A DNA stretch of 64,000 nt. It comes from Sporosarcina sp. 6E9 (GTDB lineage Bacteria; Bacillota; Bacilli; Bacillales_A; Planococcaceae). The notes under the pieces were generated by a model, which ran no database searches, was not told the origin of the DNA, and saw only the letters and a program-made list of their open reading frames with translations. Position numbers and translations under genes: made by a program. The stretch lies in assembly GCF_017921835.1 (NCBI RefSeq), contig NZ_JAGEMN010000001.1, forward strand, positions 489,874 to 553,873. Direction: 5' to 3'. This document shows positions 17,144 to 26,378 of the stretch, in pieces; position 1 is the first letter of the stretch; every line of letters starts with the position of its first letter.

Positions 17144-17455
17144 TGCAAAAAAATCCCGCCCAAATCAATCCTAAGATTGAAAAGGACGAGATTATCTCTC
17201 GTGTTACCACCTTTATTCGCTGCGAACTCTCGTAAGCAACCTCAACAAGTACAGAATTCTATATGGATGAATTCTAGACTGTGGTTTTGGTAACGGGAAC
17301 CAACTCCCGCTGACATCTACTTATGCAGGTCGCTGCATGTTCAACTCAGAGCTCAGAGGCCATTGTTCAAATGAAAGATTTTTTGCTTCTTTTCAGCTAC
17401 CGAAGCTTTCTGTTAAAAAATCGACCATTCTACTTTTCTCTTCAACGCTTTTAAG
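17144..17455 (-). ncRNA. T-box leader (methionine specifier) of the SAM hydrolase gene
   Basis: On the minus strand Stem I begins with GAAGAGAAAAGTAG, carries an apical region (CAGAAAGCTTCGGTAGC) and returns to GAACAATGGCCTCTGAGC. In the leuS T-box of this window and, from memory, in B. subtilis glyQS, the specifier codon ends 6 bases before GAGC. Here that places ATG (17363-17361) at the specifier. The T-box bulge region reads AAGGTGGTAACACGAGAG (about 17195-17214); TGGT could pair with ACCA of tRNA-Met. The terminator is AATCTCGTCC paired to GGGCGGGATT followed by T7, with the nested hairpin CAATC/GATTG. Confidence 0.85.
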
Positions 17456-17466
17456 TATTGATTATT

Positions 17467-17495
17467 AAGTTACATGATAATATTCAGATTGTCAA
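17467..17495 (-). promoter_or_regulatory. promoter of the T-box/SAM hydrolase unit
   Basis: On the minus strand TTGACA (17495-17490), 17-bp spacer, TAACTT (17472-17467), placed just upstream of Stem I. Confidence 0.55.
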
Positions 17496-17603
17496 ACGTT
17501 TTTGAATATTAATTTTAAACAGTGTTTTTGCGTTCGTTGCAGAATGTAAGAGGGGAAGGGGAGCCTACATTAATCGTATTACTCGATTAACAACAATTAC
17601 AAA

Positions 17604-17640
17604 CAAAAAGCGTGTCACGACTGAATCATCGTGACACGCA
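17604..17640 (-). terminator. rho-independent terminator of the RND gene
   Basis: GCGTGTCACG and CGTGACACGC 10-bp perfect stem followed on the minus strand by TTTTTGTTT. Confidence 0.9.
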
Positions 17641-17648
17641 TTTTCATT

Positions 17649-20600
17649 TTACTCTGTTTCTACTTCAACTTTCTTTTTACGGAACTTTCCTAAGAACTCA
17701 TAAACAATAGGTACGAATATCAGCGTGAGTAATGTAGAACTTGTTAGCCCACCGATAACCGTGACGCCGAGACCTTTGGAGATAAGTCCGCTTCCTTCTG
17801 CACCAATGGCTAATGGAATAAGGGCACCAATTGTTGCGAGTGCTGTCATCAGGATCGGGCGAAGTCTTGTCGTTCCAGCTTCTAAGATAGCTTCTCTAGT
17901 TGATAGGCCTTCTTTTTCCATATTAATCACTCGGTCAATTAAGACAATCGCGTTTGTGACGACGATTCCGATTAGCATCAAAACGCCAATCATAGATGAA
18001 ACACTGATTGTTTCACCAGCAATGAGTAAGCCAACCAGTGCGCCAATTACTGTAAACGGAAGTGAGAATAGTACTGCAAATGGTGCGAGTCCACCGCCGA
18101 AAGTAACAACTAAAATGAGATACACGATTGCAATTGCAGCTAACATTGCTAGACCAAGCTGTGTAAAGGCTTCTGCGATATCTTCGGTAACACCGGCAGT
18201 ATTCACTTCAACATTTGAAGGGATGTCTAGTTTGTCAATTTCTTTTTGAATGTCCGCGGAAACTTTAGTTACATCTTTTGCTGTTATAGTTGCGGATGCA
18301 CTTGCGAAGATTTTTCCATTTCTACGGGAAACTGTATCTGAACTTGTTCCTTCTTTCACTTTAACAAATTCGGAAATTGGAACCTCCATGCCGAAAGGAG
18401 ATTGTACAGTATTTTTTAGTAAATCATCGATTGTTTTCTGTTCAGTTTCTTCAACATCAATATAAACGTCAAATGTTTTGTTGCCATCTGCAATTTTTGT
18501 AAGTACTTCACGTTGTTGCATCGGATTTAGTTTCATTCCGATTTGGGCTGTTGTTAGACCAAACTGTGTTAGTTTTTCTTGGTCTGCAACCAGTGTATAT
18601 TCTTTATACGATCTTGCTAGACTCGTTTTAACATCTTTTAATTCTGTTTCATTTTTCAAGATATTTTCGATATCAGTGATAACTGGTTCAATATCTTCAA
18701 TGCTATTTCCGTAAACATAATAGCTTAATGCGTTACTCGCACCCATACCGAAGTCTTGAGATTTCCATTCACCTGTCGTTGATAAGTCTTGGAGTTCAAG
18801 TATTGTATCTTCTGTTACTTTTGTAAACTCTTCAGTATCCGAATTGAATGTCACAAACATCAGCGCTCCATTAGAGGCGCCTGGTGCCATAGGGTTTTCA
18901 CCGCCAACAGATACTTGGATTGTTTCAACGTCCTTTAAGTCCATTAAATACGATTCAGCTATTTCAACGTTTTCGTTTACAGCTTCAAGTGTTTCGCCAG
19001 GTTCAGGTGTGTACGTAATATACATCATTTTTTGCTCTTCTTCTGGTAAGAAACTTACGCCGATAATCGGAACTAAAAATAAACTTCCGACGAGTAAAGC
19101 AATGGAAATGACTGATGTAATCAGTTTATGATTCAATGTCCAGTTTAATATTTTTTCATAAGCAGTAGCTGTTTTCCCTTTGCCTTTGTCAGCCTTTGAA
19201 CTAACTTCGTTTGAATAGATTTGCTTTTTAAATAATGAATGTGCAAGCATTGGCACAATTGTAACAGCTACAAGTAATGAAGCCATTAGTGCGAATACAA
19301 TTGTCAATGCGAATGGCATGAACAATTCGCCGACCATTCCACCAACTAATCCGATAGGGATGAATACGGCAACTGTAACGAGTGTAGACGACGTTATTGG
19401 TTTGAACATTTGAAGTGTCGCTTCTCGTACTAGCGCTCTACCTTTCAGTTTTTCGGTTGCTAGATTCATTCGTCTGAATATGTTTTCGACAACTACAATC
19501 GAATCATCGATTACACGACCAATTGCTACGGTCATTGCACCAAGTGTCATCATGTTTAATGTAATATCCATCAAATTCAAAAGAATAATCGCGATGAGTA
19601 ACGACATCGGGATGGATACTATTGCAATGATTGTCGATTTGAAATTACGAAGGAACAACATGATGATAAGTACAGCAAAAAGTGCTCCGAAGAGGGCTTT
19701 ACTTAGCATCGTATTTACAGAGTCTTCGATAGGTTCACCTTGGTCCAACGTTGTAGAAATTGTTACACCTTTATTTTCTTTTTCAAACTGTTCAACATGC
19801 TCTTTCACAGCATTGACAACGTCAACTGTATTCGCTTGTTGTGATTTAATAATTTGAAGTGCAATCGCTTCTTCACCGTTTGTTCTTGAAATAGATTCTG
19901 CTTTTCCGATGAGTTCAATCGTTGCAATTTCTCCTAATTTAACAGTAGGGAGTTCAGCACTTTGTCCTGCCGCCGCTGAAGGCTCGGTGCCTATCTCATC
20001 TTGGCCAGGCATTCCTTCCATACCAGGAATTGTACCTTGACCCGGCATTTCTGCAGGCATCACGGGAATTAAAATGTTTTTCAAATCGTCAACAGTTGTA
20101 ATGTTTCCATCAACAACTACTGATTGTTCTTGATCGCCAAATTGGAAAAGTCCTAAAGGCATCTTCACGTCTGAGCCTTTTATAATCATTTTTACCGTTT
20201 CTTCATCCAAATTCAGTGAAGCCATTTTTTCGTGATCGAAAGTTAGACTAACTTCTTCAATTTGCTGTCCAGATGCAGTTGCACTTGAGACACCTTCGAT
20301 GGCTTCGATACTCGGAATTAAAGTATCTTCTACTTTCTTCGTTAACTCCTCAAGATTCGCATCTTTATCAGAAACACTAATTGCGAGAACTGGAAATGCG
20401 TTAATACTTATTCTACCGACACTTGGATCCATTGCATTACTAGGTAAGTTGACATTCTTTAACGCCTCTTCAACTTCACTTGTTGCTTTATCCATATCTG
20501 TACCATAGTTAAATTCAATTTGAAGTGACGATGCATTTTGATAGGAAGTAGAGCTTACGGAAGAGAGTCCGCTTAGACCAGATACTGCTTTTTCCAGCGG

Positions 20601-20798
20601 TTCCGATAAATCCTGATCAACCTGTTCAGGAGTCGCTCCTGGGTAAATTGTTGTGACACTAACGATTGGAATCGTAATATCCGGTATTGTTTCTAATTTC
20701 ATCTGCGTCCCCGAATAAAGACCGGCAGCTGTTATAATGAATGTAAGAAGCCAGATAGCTAACTTATTTTTCATAACAAAGTTTACAATTGATTTCAT
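17649..20798 (-). CDS. swrC: RND-family efflux transporter (SwrC/YerP type)
   Basis: 1049 residues with the RND plan: TM1 near residues 12-32, a large extracytoplasmic domain to about 330, TM2-6 (330-520), a second large domain and TM7-12 (870-1040). ATPEQVDQDLSEPLEKAV matches the HAE1/AcrB porter domain, and GRVIDDSIVVVENIFRR in TM4 carries the Asp-Asp proton-relay pair. A short insert near 255-280, rich in Gly, Pro, Met and Gln, is unusual. B. subtilis SwrC exports surfactin and other compounds. The start is ATG 20798 with GGAGGG upstream. It is divergent from a TetR gene, as yerO and swrC are in B. subtilis. Confidence 0.9.
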   Translation of the reverse strand: MKSIVNFVMKNKLAIWLLTFIITAAGLYSGTQMKLETIPDITIPIVSVTTIYPGATPEQVDQDLSEPLEKAVSGLSGLSSVSSTSYQNASSLQIEFNYGTDMDKATSEVEEALKNVNLPSNAMDPSVGRISINAFPVLAISVSDKDANLEELTKKVEDTLIPSIEAIEGVSSATASGQQIEEVSLTFDHEKMASLNLDEETVKMIIKGSDVKMPLGLFQFGDQEQSVVVDGNITTVDDLKNILIPVMPAEMPGQGTIPGMEGMPGQDEIGTEPSAAAGQSAELPTVKLGEIATIELIGKAESISRTNGEEAIALQIIKSQQANTVDVVNAVKEHVEQFEKENKGVTISTTLDQGEPIEDSVNTMLSKALFGALFAVLIIMLFLRNFKSTIIAIVSIPMSLLIAIILLNLMDITLNMMTLGAMTVAIGRVIDDSIVVVENIFRRMNLATEKLKGRALVREATLQMFKPITSSTLVTVAVFIPIGLVGGMVGELFMPFALTIVFALMASLLVAVTIVPMLAHSLFKKQIYSNEVSSKADKGKGKTATAYEKILNWTLNHKLITSVISIALLVGSLFLVPIIGVSFLPEEEQKMMYITYTPEPGETLEAVNENVEIAESYLMDLKDVETIQVSVGGENPMAPGASNGALMFVTFNSDTEEFTKVTEDTILELQDLSTTGEWKSQDFGMGASNALSYYVYGNSIEDIEPVITDIENILKNETELKDVKTSLARSYKEYTLVADQEKLTQFGLTTAQIGMKLNPMQQREVLTKIADGNKTFDVYIDVEETEQKTIDDLLKNTVQSPFGMEVPISEFVKVKEGTSSDTVSRRNGKIFASASATITAKDVTKVSADIQKEIDKLDIPSNVEVNTAGVTEDIAEAFTQLGLAMLAAIAIVYLILVVTFGGGLAPFAVLFSLPFTVIGALVGLLIAGETISVSSMIGVLMLIGIVVTNAIVLIDRVINMEKEGLSTREAILEAGTTRLRPILMTALATIGALIPLAIGAEGSGLISKGLGVTVIGGLTSSTLLTLIFVPIVYEFLGKFRKKKVEVETE

Positions 20799-20856
20799 AA
20801 TACCCTCCAATAAATGATTTTTTGACTATTTCGTTCTATTACGATATCATAATAAC

Positions 20857-20872
20857 TAACCAGTCAGTCATT
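20857..20872. promoter_or_regulatory. TetR-type operator copy 1
   Basis: TAACCAGTCAGTCATT, one of three near-identical ACCAGTCAGTCA elements in the divergent intergenic region; nearest to the RND gene. Confidence 0.6.
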
Positions 20873-21025
20873 CGACGCGCGTATAAAGCAAATATGTCTA
20901 CTATTAACAATCTAGAAAACTATTATATTTTCCACATATATAAATGATGAAATGCAGTGTTAGATAATTCGATACCTCCAAACTAACTTTTATATTCTTC
21001 TAATGATGTACTCACTCATATTAAA

Positions 21026-21039
21026 TGACCAGTCAGTCA
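21026..21039. promoter_or_regulatory. TetR-type operator copy 2
   Basis: TGACCAGTCAGTCA, identical to copy 3. The element contains the inverted repeat TGAC-CA-GTCA, with a further GTCA overlapping its right half. Confidence 0.65.
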
Positions 21040-21110
21040 ATTGTCAATGATTAAACTTCTTTAAAGACTAATTTTTTCACCGGCAATCAAACATACTTTA
21101 TTACGGTAAC

Positions 21111-21124
21111 TGACCAGTCAGTCA
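21111..21124. promoter_or_regulatory. TetR-type operator copy 3
   Basis: TGACCAGTCAGTCA 56 bases before the TetR start codon, placed for autorepression. Apart from these three sites, the 381-base gap (20799-21179) holds only AT-rich promoter-like DNA and no gene that I can see. Confidence 0.65.
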
Positions 21125-21179
21125 GGAGGGCTAGCATAACGATATTTTAGATCATCAATAGGCTTAGGGGCTGTTTAAC

Positions 21180-22025
21180 TTGACGAAAAGAAAAGTATTA
21201 ATAATAGAAAAGGCATCTGAACTATTTGCGGAGAACGGTTTTGATGCGACTTCAGTACAAGATATTACAGATGCCTGTGGAATTTCGAAAGGTGCTTTTT
21301 ATCTCTCATTTAAATCGAAGGAAAATCTGTTGTTTTCAATCTTCGAATACTTTAGTGATAAACTAATTGCCAGAATGGGCGGTTTATTGGACTTGGAAAT
21401 CGGTACTAGGGAAAGATTCGAATTATTCTTCAGTGTCCAATTTGAAGAGATTGCACGTTACTCGGACTTTATTATGATGCAAATGCGAGAACAGACAAGC
21501 CCCGGAAACGCCGAAATGTTAGCGTTAATCAATGAATTGCGCCAAAGAACATATAAGGTGCAGGAAAGATTACTGCTTGAAGTCTATGGGGATGGTATTC
21601 GTAAACATATGCCTGATCTCCTCGTTTTATTAAGTGGGCTTATTAAAGGGTATATTGAAATTATCATATTTAATAAAGATGAATTGAACTATGTCGAACT
21701 AGGGGCTTATATTGTGGAACGAACGGATTCAATTGTGGCAGGTTTATCCGAACCATTCTTGAAGTCTGACCAGCTAATAGGTTATCGTGTTAACGGTAGT
21801 AACACGATGATAACTGCCGATGAGTTATTGAAAGACATCGAGTTATTCAAACATGTAGTGAAAGATGAGGATTTGTTAATTAGTTTAGATGTAATTAAAG
21901 AGGAACTTTCGGAAAAAAATCATCGGAAACCGGTCATACAAGGGATGATGTCGAATTTGAAAAACCATGCAGGAACTGAAGCGCTTTTAGGTAAATTAAA
22001 CCTTTTTATAAAAAGCATGTGTTAA
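21180..22025 (+). CDS. yerO: TetR/AcrR-family regulator (YerO-like)
   Basis: 281 residues, long for TetR because of a C-terminal extension of about 80 residues. The HTH lies at residues 23-46: FDATSVQDITDACGISKGAF followed by YLSFKSKENLL. The rest is a helical ligand domain. Divergent position to the RND pump and three shared operator-like repeats argue that it represses the pump and itself, as YerO is thought to do with SwrC. The start is TTG after AGGGGC; the next Met is inside the ligand domain, so no alternative start keeps the HTH. Confidence 0.85.
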   Translation: MTKRKVLIIEKASELFAENGFDATSVQDITDACGISKGAFYLSFKSKENLLFSIFEYFSDKLIARMGGLLDLEIGTRERFELFFSVQFEEIARYSDFIMMQMREQTSPGNAEMLALINELRQRTYKVQERLLLEVYGDGIRKHMPDLLVLLSGLIKGYIEIIIFNKDELNYVELGAYIVERTDSIVAGLSEPFLKSDQLIGYRVNGSNTMITADELLKDIELFKHVVKDEDLLISLDVIKEELSEKNHRKPVIQGMMSNLKNHAGTEALLGKLNLFIKSMC

Positions 22026-22101
22026 TGATTGCTGTCCTTCGCTTTTTCCAGTATTTTGTGGTAATATTTAGCTCTAGAATAGAAGAGGACGTGAAAGTGA
22101 A

Positions 22102-22476
22102 TTGATTACAATCAAAGTACCAAATCCTGATATTACAATCGTTCAACGAAAACAAGATGAGAATACCGATGCACCGAAGATAAAGCCTGTTTATGGTTTT
22201 ATCGATCTTCATGAAATTCCACGCGATAAAGGCGGTCTCATTTTATTTTATAATCATAAAGATGAATTACTTTTCGTGGGCAAAGCGCGCAAACTTCGTC
22301 AACGTGTGAGCAAGCATTTTAATGACAATGTCTCACCGCTTAAGAACCACCGCGATGAAGTAAATAAAATAGAGATTCTGTTAGTGGAAGAGCCTATGGA
22401 ACGCGATATTTTAGAAACGTATATTATTAACACGCAATTTGCGAAATACAATGTAGATAAAGTATATTATAAATAA
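22102..22476 (+). CDS. GIY-YIG nuclease-like protein
   Basis: 124 residues with a reduced GIY-YIG fold: GLILFYNHKDELLFVGKA (residues 45-62) replaces GIY and YIG, then LRQRVSKHF holds the conserved Arg, and ERDILETYII the Glu of the metal site. It resembles the N-terminal domain of UvrC without the other UvrC domains, so a role in nucleotide excision or as a structural homologue is possible but unproven. TTG start with GAAAGTGA upstream. It follows the TetR gene by 76 bases and ends at a terminator. Confidence 0.7.
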   Translation: MITIKVPNPDITIVQRKQDENTDAPKIKPVYGFIDLHEIPRDKGGLILFYNHKDELLFVGKARKLRQRVSKHFNDNVSPLKNHRDEVNKIEILLVEEPMERDILETYIINTQFAKYNVDKVYYK

Positions 22477-22479
22477 AGG

Positions 22480-22513
22480 AAAAAGCTGATTGCTCTATGC
22501 ACTCAGCTTTTTT
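22480..22513 (+). terminator. rho-independent terminator
   Basis: AAAAAGCTGA...TCAGCTTTTTT stem-loop. Confidence 0.85.
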
Positions 22514-22539
22514 CAACTATATATGGAAAAGGTGACGAT

Positions 22540-23802
22540 ATGGACCAGCGTATACAGGAGATTGCTGATGATATTAAAGTGAAATATGGACTCGATGATT
22601 ACAAACTGGAAACCTATTCAATACATAAAGAACGTAATAGTTTAGGGGAAGCATATTATAAATTTAATATCGAATTTTTTCCGAATGAGTTTTCAGGCGA
22701 GCTTGTGGAAGATTTAAATCCTGAAGGAACAGCAATAGTTGATTATAATATCCAAAAAGAAATTGTGGAAAGTGTTATTTTTGTAGAAGATAAATCTTTC
22801 TCAACGATGACTCATTTTCCAGGGAAAACAGAAGAAGAGGTCGGGTATTGGATTGAGTCAGAAACAGGCTTAACATATGGTAAAGATTTTGTGATGACAG
22901 AAGTTCTAGAAAACGGTTTTCAATTTAGCCCAAACATCGAGGGAGTTGAAATAACACCCGTTGGAATGATAGAGGTAGAGTTTGATAACGACGGGAAACT
23001 GACGTCTTATAATTTATATGATCCAATTCCATCTAGCGGAGACCTTGAGTGGGCGGAGTTCACATTGACGCTCGAGGAAATCGAACCACTTGTAAGAAAA
23101 CAACTGCAATTAGTCAACTTTCCTCTAGAAGCAGAAAAGAAATTCGTCCCTATTTATGCAATGGAAGAAGTTTATGTCACTTTGGACGGTTCTCGCGTTA
23201 TACCATTCTTAGATCATGAGCGCGAAGAAGTGAAAGTGGATGAAGTAATCGAATGGACTCAGCCGTTCACTGGAGAATTGGTGCGCGAACAAATCGATTT
23301 AGTTTCTGAAGCCACTGTTGAAGATGCTTTTGAAGGGAAAGGCATTGAAGAAAAACTAGTGATGACATCAGATCAAATCGAAAAATCTAAAGATATTGTT
23401 CGTGATGTCTTTCAATCAGAGTTTCCAAAGGAATCAGGTATGTGGAAACTTGACACACTACAACGACTTGAACATTTTATCAAAGCGACTTGCAGCATGG
23501 ATGAAATGGCCAGGTCTGTCTTTAATCGTAAACTCGTCGTGTTAATCAATCCAGAAACGATGACCTTACTAATTTACGTAGATAACGGGGAAGTGTTCGA
23601 GATCTTCGACACATTCGAACCCGCTGAAAATGCAGTTGTATCCCATGAAGAGGCGTTTGAAAAGTTAGTGTCGTATATTTCGCTCACCCCAACATACGTA
23701 TACGATTCCGTTACGGAAAAATATACTTTATGCGGATTATTGGATGCCGCAGAAGGCGTTCATGCGGTAACTGGGGAAATTGTACCTTTAACTGATTTTT
23801 AA
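22540..23802 (+). CDS. uncharacterised protein, YcdB/YcdC-like repeats
   Basis: 420 residues, acidic, without signal peptide or membrane helix. The pattern YAMEEVYVTLDGSRVIPF...WTQPFTGELV in the middle and TPTYVYDSVTEKYTLCG...VHAVTGEIVPL at the end resembles the repeated YcdB/YcdC (PepSY-related) modules of Bacilli, which are normally secreted. Here the protein seems cytoplasmic. The start ATG has AAAGGTGACG upstream. It sits alone between two terminators. I do not know a function. Confidence 0.55.
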   Translation: MDQRIQEIADDIKVKYGLDDYKLETYSIHKERNSLGEAYYKFNIEFFPNEFSGELVEDLNPEGTAIVDYNIQKEIVESVIFVEDKSFSTMTHFPGKTEEEVGYWIESETGLTYGKDFVMTEVLENGFQFSPNIEGVEITPVGMIEVEFDNDGKLTSYNLYDPIPSSGDLEWAEFTLTLEEIEPLVRKQLQLVNFPLEAEKKFVPIYAMEEVYVTLDGSRVIPFLDHEREEVKVDEVIEWTQPFTGELVREQIDLVSEATVEDAFEGKGIEEKLVMTSDQIEKSKDIVRDVFQSEFPKESGMWKLDTLQRLEHFIKATCSMDEMARSVFNRKLVVLINPETMTLLIYVDNGEVFEIFDTFEPAENAVVSHEEAFEKLVSYISLTPTYVYDSVTEKYTLCGLLDAAEGVHAVTGEIVPLTDF

Positions 23803-23808
23803 TGACGA

Positions 23809-23846
23809 AACTGGCAACCACCGTGTAATAGTGGTTGCCAGTTTTT
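23809..23846 (+). terminator. rho-independent terminator
   Basis: AACTGGCAACCAC and GTGGTTGCCAGTT, 13-bp stem, then T-rich tail. Confidence 0.9.
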
Positions 23847-23917
23847 AAACTATCGAGCAACGTTTATAGCGAAGAATTATCGAAAATCGAACACGGAATT
23901 TGATGTAATTTATTGAT

Positions 23918-24895
23918 TCAGTCTTCCAGATTAACAAAAATCCCGTCCAAGCTTGGCTCTTTTGTGAGTAAACCTGCTTTTGTCATCCAATCTGCAGTGA
24001 CTTCCCATACTTCCGCATCCTGATAGCCAAATTTACCGCTAGATTTCATCTTTGGAAGCAGAATTGATAACGATTCTTTTTCGACTTCTTCAATAAGCGG
24101 GAAGTTCGCTTTATCCTGATGCTTTAACAAGGTCGCGAGTGCTTCATCTGGATCTTTTTCCATGTCGTCGAACGCTTTTCTAGCCGCGCGCCAAAATGCT
24201 TCGATATTCGCTTGCTTTTTATTCCAAGTGTCATCACTTGTTACGACTACGAGTTCATAAAAAGAGGGGACTCCGTAATCTGTTGGGTCAATATGTCCGG
24301 GATTATAGCCTTCGTATTCCAACATTGGAAATTCGTGATTGATAAACATTCCGACAGCTGCATCTGCATTTTCAGAAACAATTGATGAACTTAATTCGAA
24401 TCCGACATCGACCATTGTAACCGAATTGAAATCTGCACCGTCCGTTTCCATCATCGTTTCGACCATTGCTTCATTAAGTGGGATTCCAGTGAACCCAATT
24501 GTTTTTCCTTCAAGGTCTTTAGGAGACTTAATGCCGGTCTCTTCTAAAAAACCTAAATGATTAAGCGGGGATCGAACAAGTACGCCGACCGATTTCACTG
24601 CAATATCTTGTTCCGTTTTCGCGATGATGACATCTGGCTGATAGGTAATACCCATCGTCACTTTCCCAGCCGCAGCTAAGTTAATCGGGTCTGTTGGATT
24701 AGCTGGGAATTGAATATCCAGTTCAATTCCTTCTTCTTCGAAATAGCCTTTTTCTTCAGCAACATAAAGAAAACTATGTACTGCGTTTGGATACCAATCG
24801 AGCATAATGCTTACTTTTTCTGTTTCCTCTTTATTACAGGCACTTAATGCAAATAAAAGCATGATACTTCCTAAAATTACTTTAATATTTCTCAA
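23918..24895 (-). CDS. thiY: thiamine-precursor ABC transporter, substrate-binding lipoprotein
   Basis: 325 residues, NMT1/ThiY-like. LLFALSAC near residue 20 is a lipobox, so the mature protein is a membrane-anchored lipoprotein. MLDWYPNAVHSFLYVA and EEEGIELDIQF are typical of pyrimidine (HMP/formyl-aminopyrimidine) binders. It is the last gene of the tenA-thiZ-thiX-thiY operon behind a TPP riboswitch. TTG 24895 is preferred: GGAGGAC is 8 bases upstream and the codon overlaps the thiX stop (TTGA). An ATG 15 bases earlier would add five residues and place the ribosome site inside the gene. Confidence 0.88.
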   Translation of the reverse strand: MRNIKVILGSIMLLFALSACNKEETEKVSIMLDWYPNAVHSFLYVAEEKGYFEEEGIELDIQFPANPTDPINLAAAGKVTMGITYQPDVIIAKTEQDIAVKSVGVLVRSPLNHLGFLEETGIKSPKDLEGKTIGFTGIPLNEAMVETMMETDGADFNSVTMVDVGFELSSSIVSENADAAVGMFINHEFPMLEYEGYNPGHIDPTDYGVPSFYELVVVTSDDTWNKKQANIEAFWRAARKAFDDMEKDPDEALATLLKHQDKANFPLIEEVEKESLSILLPKMKSSGKFGYQDAEVWEVTADWMTKAGLLTKEPSLDGIFVNLED

Positions 24896-25632
24896 CTTTT
24901 TGTCCTCCATTTTAACATGCGTTTTTCAATGAATGTCACACAAACAAATAATAGAATCCCAACAAAGGATAGAACGAAAATCGGTGCAAATACTGCCGCT
25001 CCGTCGAATTGCGTCATCATGCGACGGCTAAAATAACCGAGTCCAGCTTGTGCGCCTAGCCATTCACCAATTGTTGCACCGATTACGCTTAGCGTTACGG
25101 CTACTTTTAATCCTGAAAAGAAGTGGGGAAGTGCAATGGGTACGGAATATTTTAAGAATATATCTTTTTTCGTAGCACCCATTGTTAAAAATAACTCCTT
25201 AGTATCCTTCTTTCCGGAAGACAATCCATCAAAGGCGTTCACTGTAATTGGGAAAAACGTGATCAAAACGGCTACAGCGACTTTGCTCCAAATTGTGTAG
25301 CCGAACCATAAAACGAAAATGGGTGCTAGCGCAATCACCGGGACCATTTGTGATGCAATTAAAATCGGATAGATTGCTCTTTGAACACTAGTATTTAGAG
25401 ACATCCAAACTGCAATTGTTGTTCCTAAAATGATTGAAAGCGTTAGCCCAATGATGATTGACAATAAAGTCACCGGCAAGTGGATTAAAAATAGCACGTC
25501 CTTTAATTCCCAGAGGCGAACTAAAATTTGAGATGGAGAAGGAAGTATGAATGCTTTATCAATTAACCTTGCGCTAAATTCCCATAGGACTAAGAACATT
25601 ATCACAATCAATGAAGATGCCGTATTCCTCAT
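24892..25632 (-). CDS. thiX: thiamine-precursor ABC transporter, permease
   Basis: 246 residues, six predicted membrane helices of the BinP-type (SsuC/TauC/ThiX) permease family. The EAA loop that contacts the ATPase is GATKKDIFLKYSVPIALPHF. Its ATG overlaps the thiZ stop (ATGA), and its own TGA overlaps the thiY start, showing tight translational coupling. Confidence 0.88.
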   Translation of the reverse strand: MRNTASSLIVIMFLVLWEFSARLIDKAFILPSPSQILVRLWELKDVLFLIHLPVTLLSIIIGLTLSIILGTTIAVWMSLNTSVQRAIYPILIASQMVPVIALAPIFVLWFGYTIWSKVAVAVLITFFPITVNAFDGLSSGKKDTKELFLTMGATKKDIFLKYSVPIALPHFFSGLKVAVTLSVIGATIGEWLGAQAGLGYFSRRMMTQFDGAAVFAPIFVLSFVGILLFVCVTFIEKRMLKWRTKS

Positions 25633-26378
25633 AATGTAACCTCATTCCGCAGCGTACTAAGCAAACGCTCTTTCAAATCCAATATATCAGGGCGGTGCAA
25701 ATCTTTGCGCGTTCGCTCTCGTCCTAGTGGAATTGTGATTACCTCAATAGCGGTAACAGGTTTATTTTTCAATAAGAAAATACGGTCTGAAAGAAATAGC
25801 GCTTCATCTACATCATGCGTGATGAATAGAATCGTAGACTGTCTTTTCTCCCATTGCTCAAGCAGCCATTCCTGCATCGATAATTTAGTAATTGCATCGA
25901 GTGCAGAAAAGGGTTCATCGAGTAAGAGAAGCGGATTTCCGGAAAGAACAGCGCGCAAAAATGCAACGCGCTGTTTCATGCCACCTGATAGTTCGGAAGG
26001 GTATTTATCATTTGTTCCTGCTAACCCAAACTCTTTTAATAAAGGTCTTATTTGTTTGTAAGCAGTCTGTTTATCAACGCCAATGATTTCGAGTGGTAAA
26101 TATGCGTTTTCCAAAATCGTTCGCCAAGGTAGTAGCAAATCTTGTTGAGGCATATAGCCCACTTTGCCAAGCCGGTGTCCATTTACCTCGTCTTCCAGTG
26201 TGATGTCACCAGTCGATGGGTTATCTAGACCGGTGACAAGGCGGAAAATCGTGCTTTTACCGGACCCGCTAACTCCTAAGATGGAAATGAATTCACCTGG
26301 ACGAACTGAGAATGAAAGTTCGTCTAGTATCATATTATTTTCTTCATAGCCAAACGAAACATTATTAAACTTCAACAT
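25629..26378 (-). CDS. thiZ: thiamine-precursor ABC transporter, ATPase
   Basis: About 249 residues with all ABC motifs: Walker A GVSGSGKST, Q-loop YMPQQD, signature LSGGMKQRV, Walker B LLLLDEPFSALD and the H-loop FITHDVDEA. It drives import of thiamine pyrimidine breakdown products by ThiXY. The start overlaps the end of tenA by 14 bases; ATG 26378 (MLKFNNVSFGY) gives the usual family N-terminus, while a TTG at 26390 is also possible. Neither has a strong ribosome site, so coupling to tenA is likely. Confidence 0.88.
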   Translation of the reverse strand: MLKFNNVSFGYEENNMILDELSFSVRPGEFISILGVSGSGKSTIFRLVTGLDNPSTGDITLEDEVNGHRLGKVGYMPQQDLLLPWRTILENAYLPLEIIGVDKQTAYKQIRPLLKEFGLAGTNDKYPSELSGGMKQRVAFLRAVLSGNPLLLLDEPFSALDAITKLSMQEWLLEQWEKRQSTILFITHDVDEALFLSDRIFLLKNKPVTAIEVITIPLGRERTRKDLHRPDILDLKERLLSTLRNEVTL

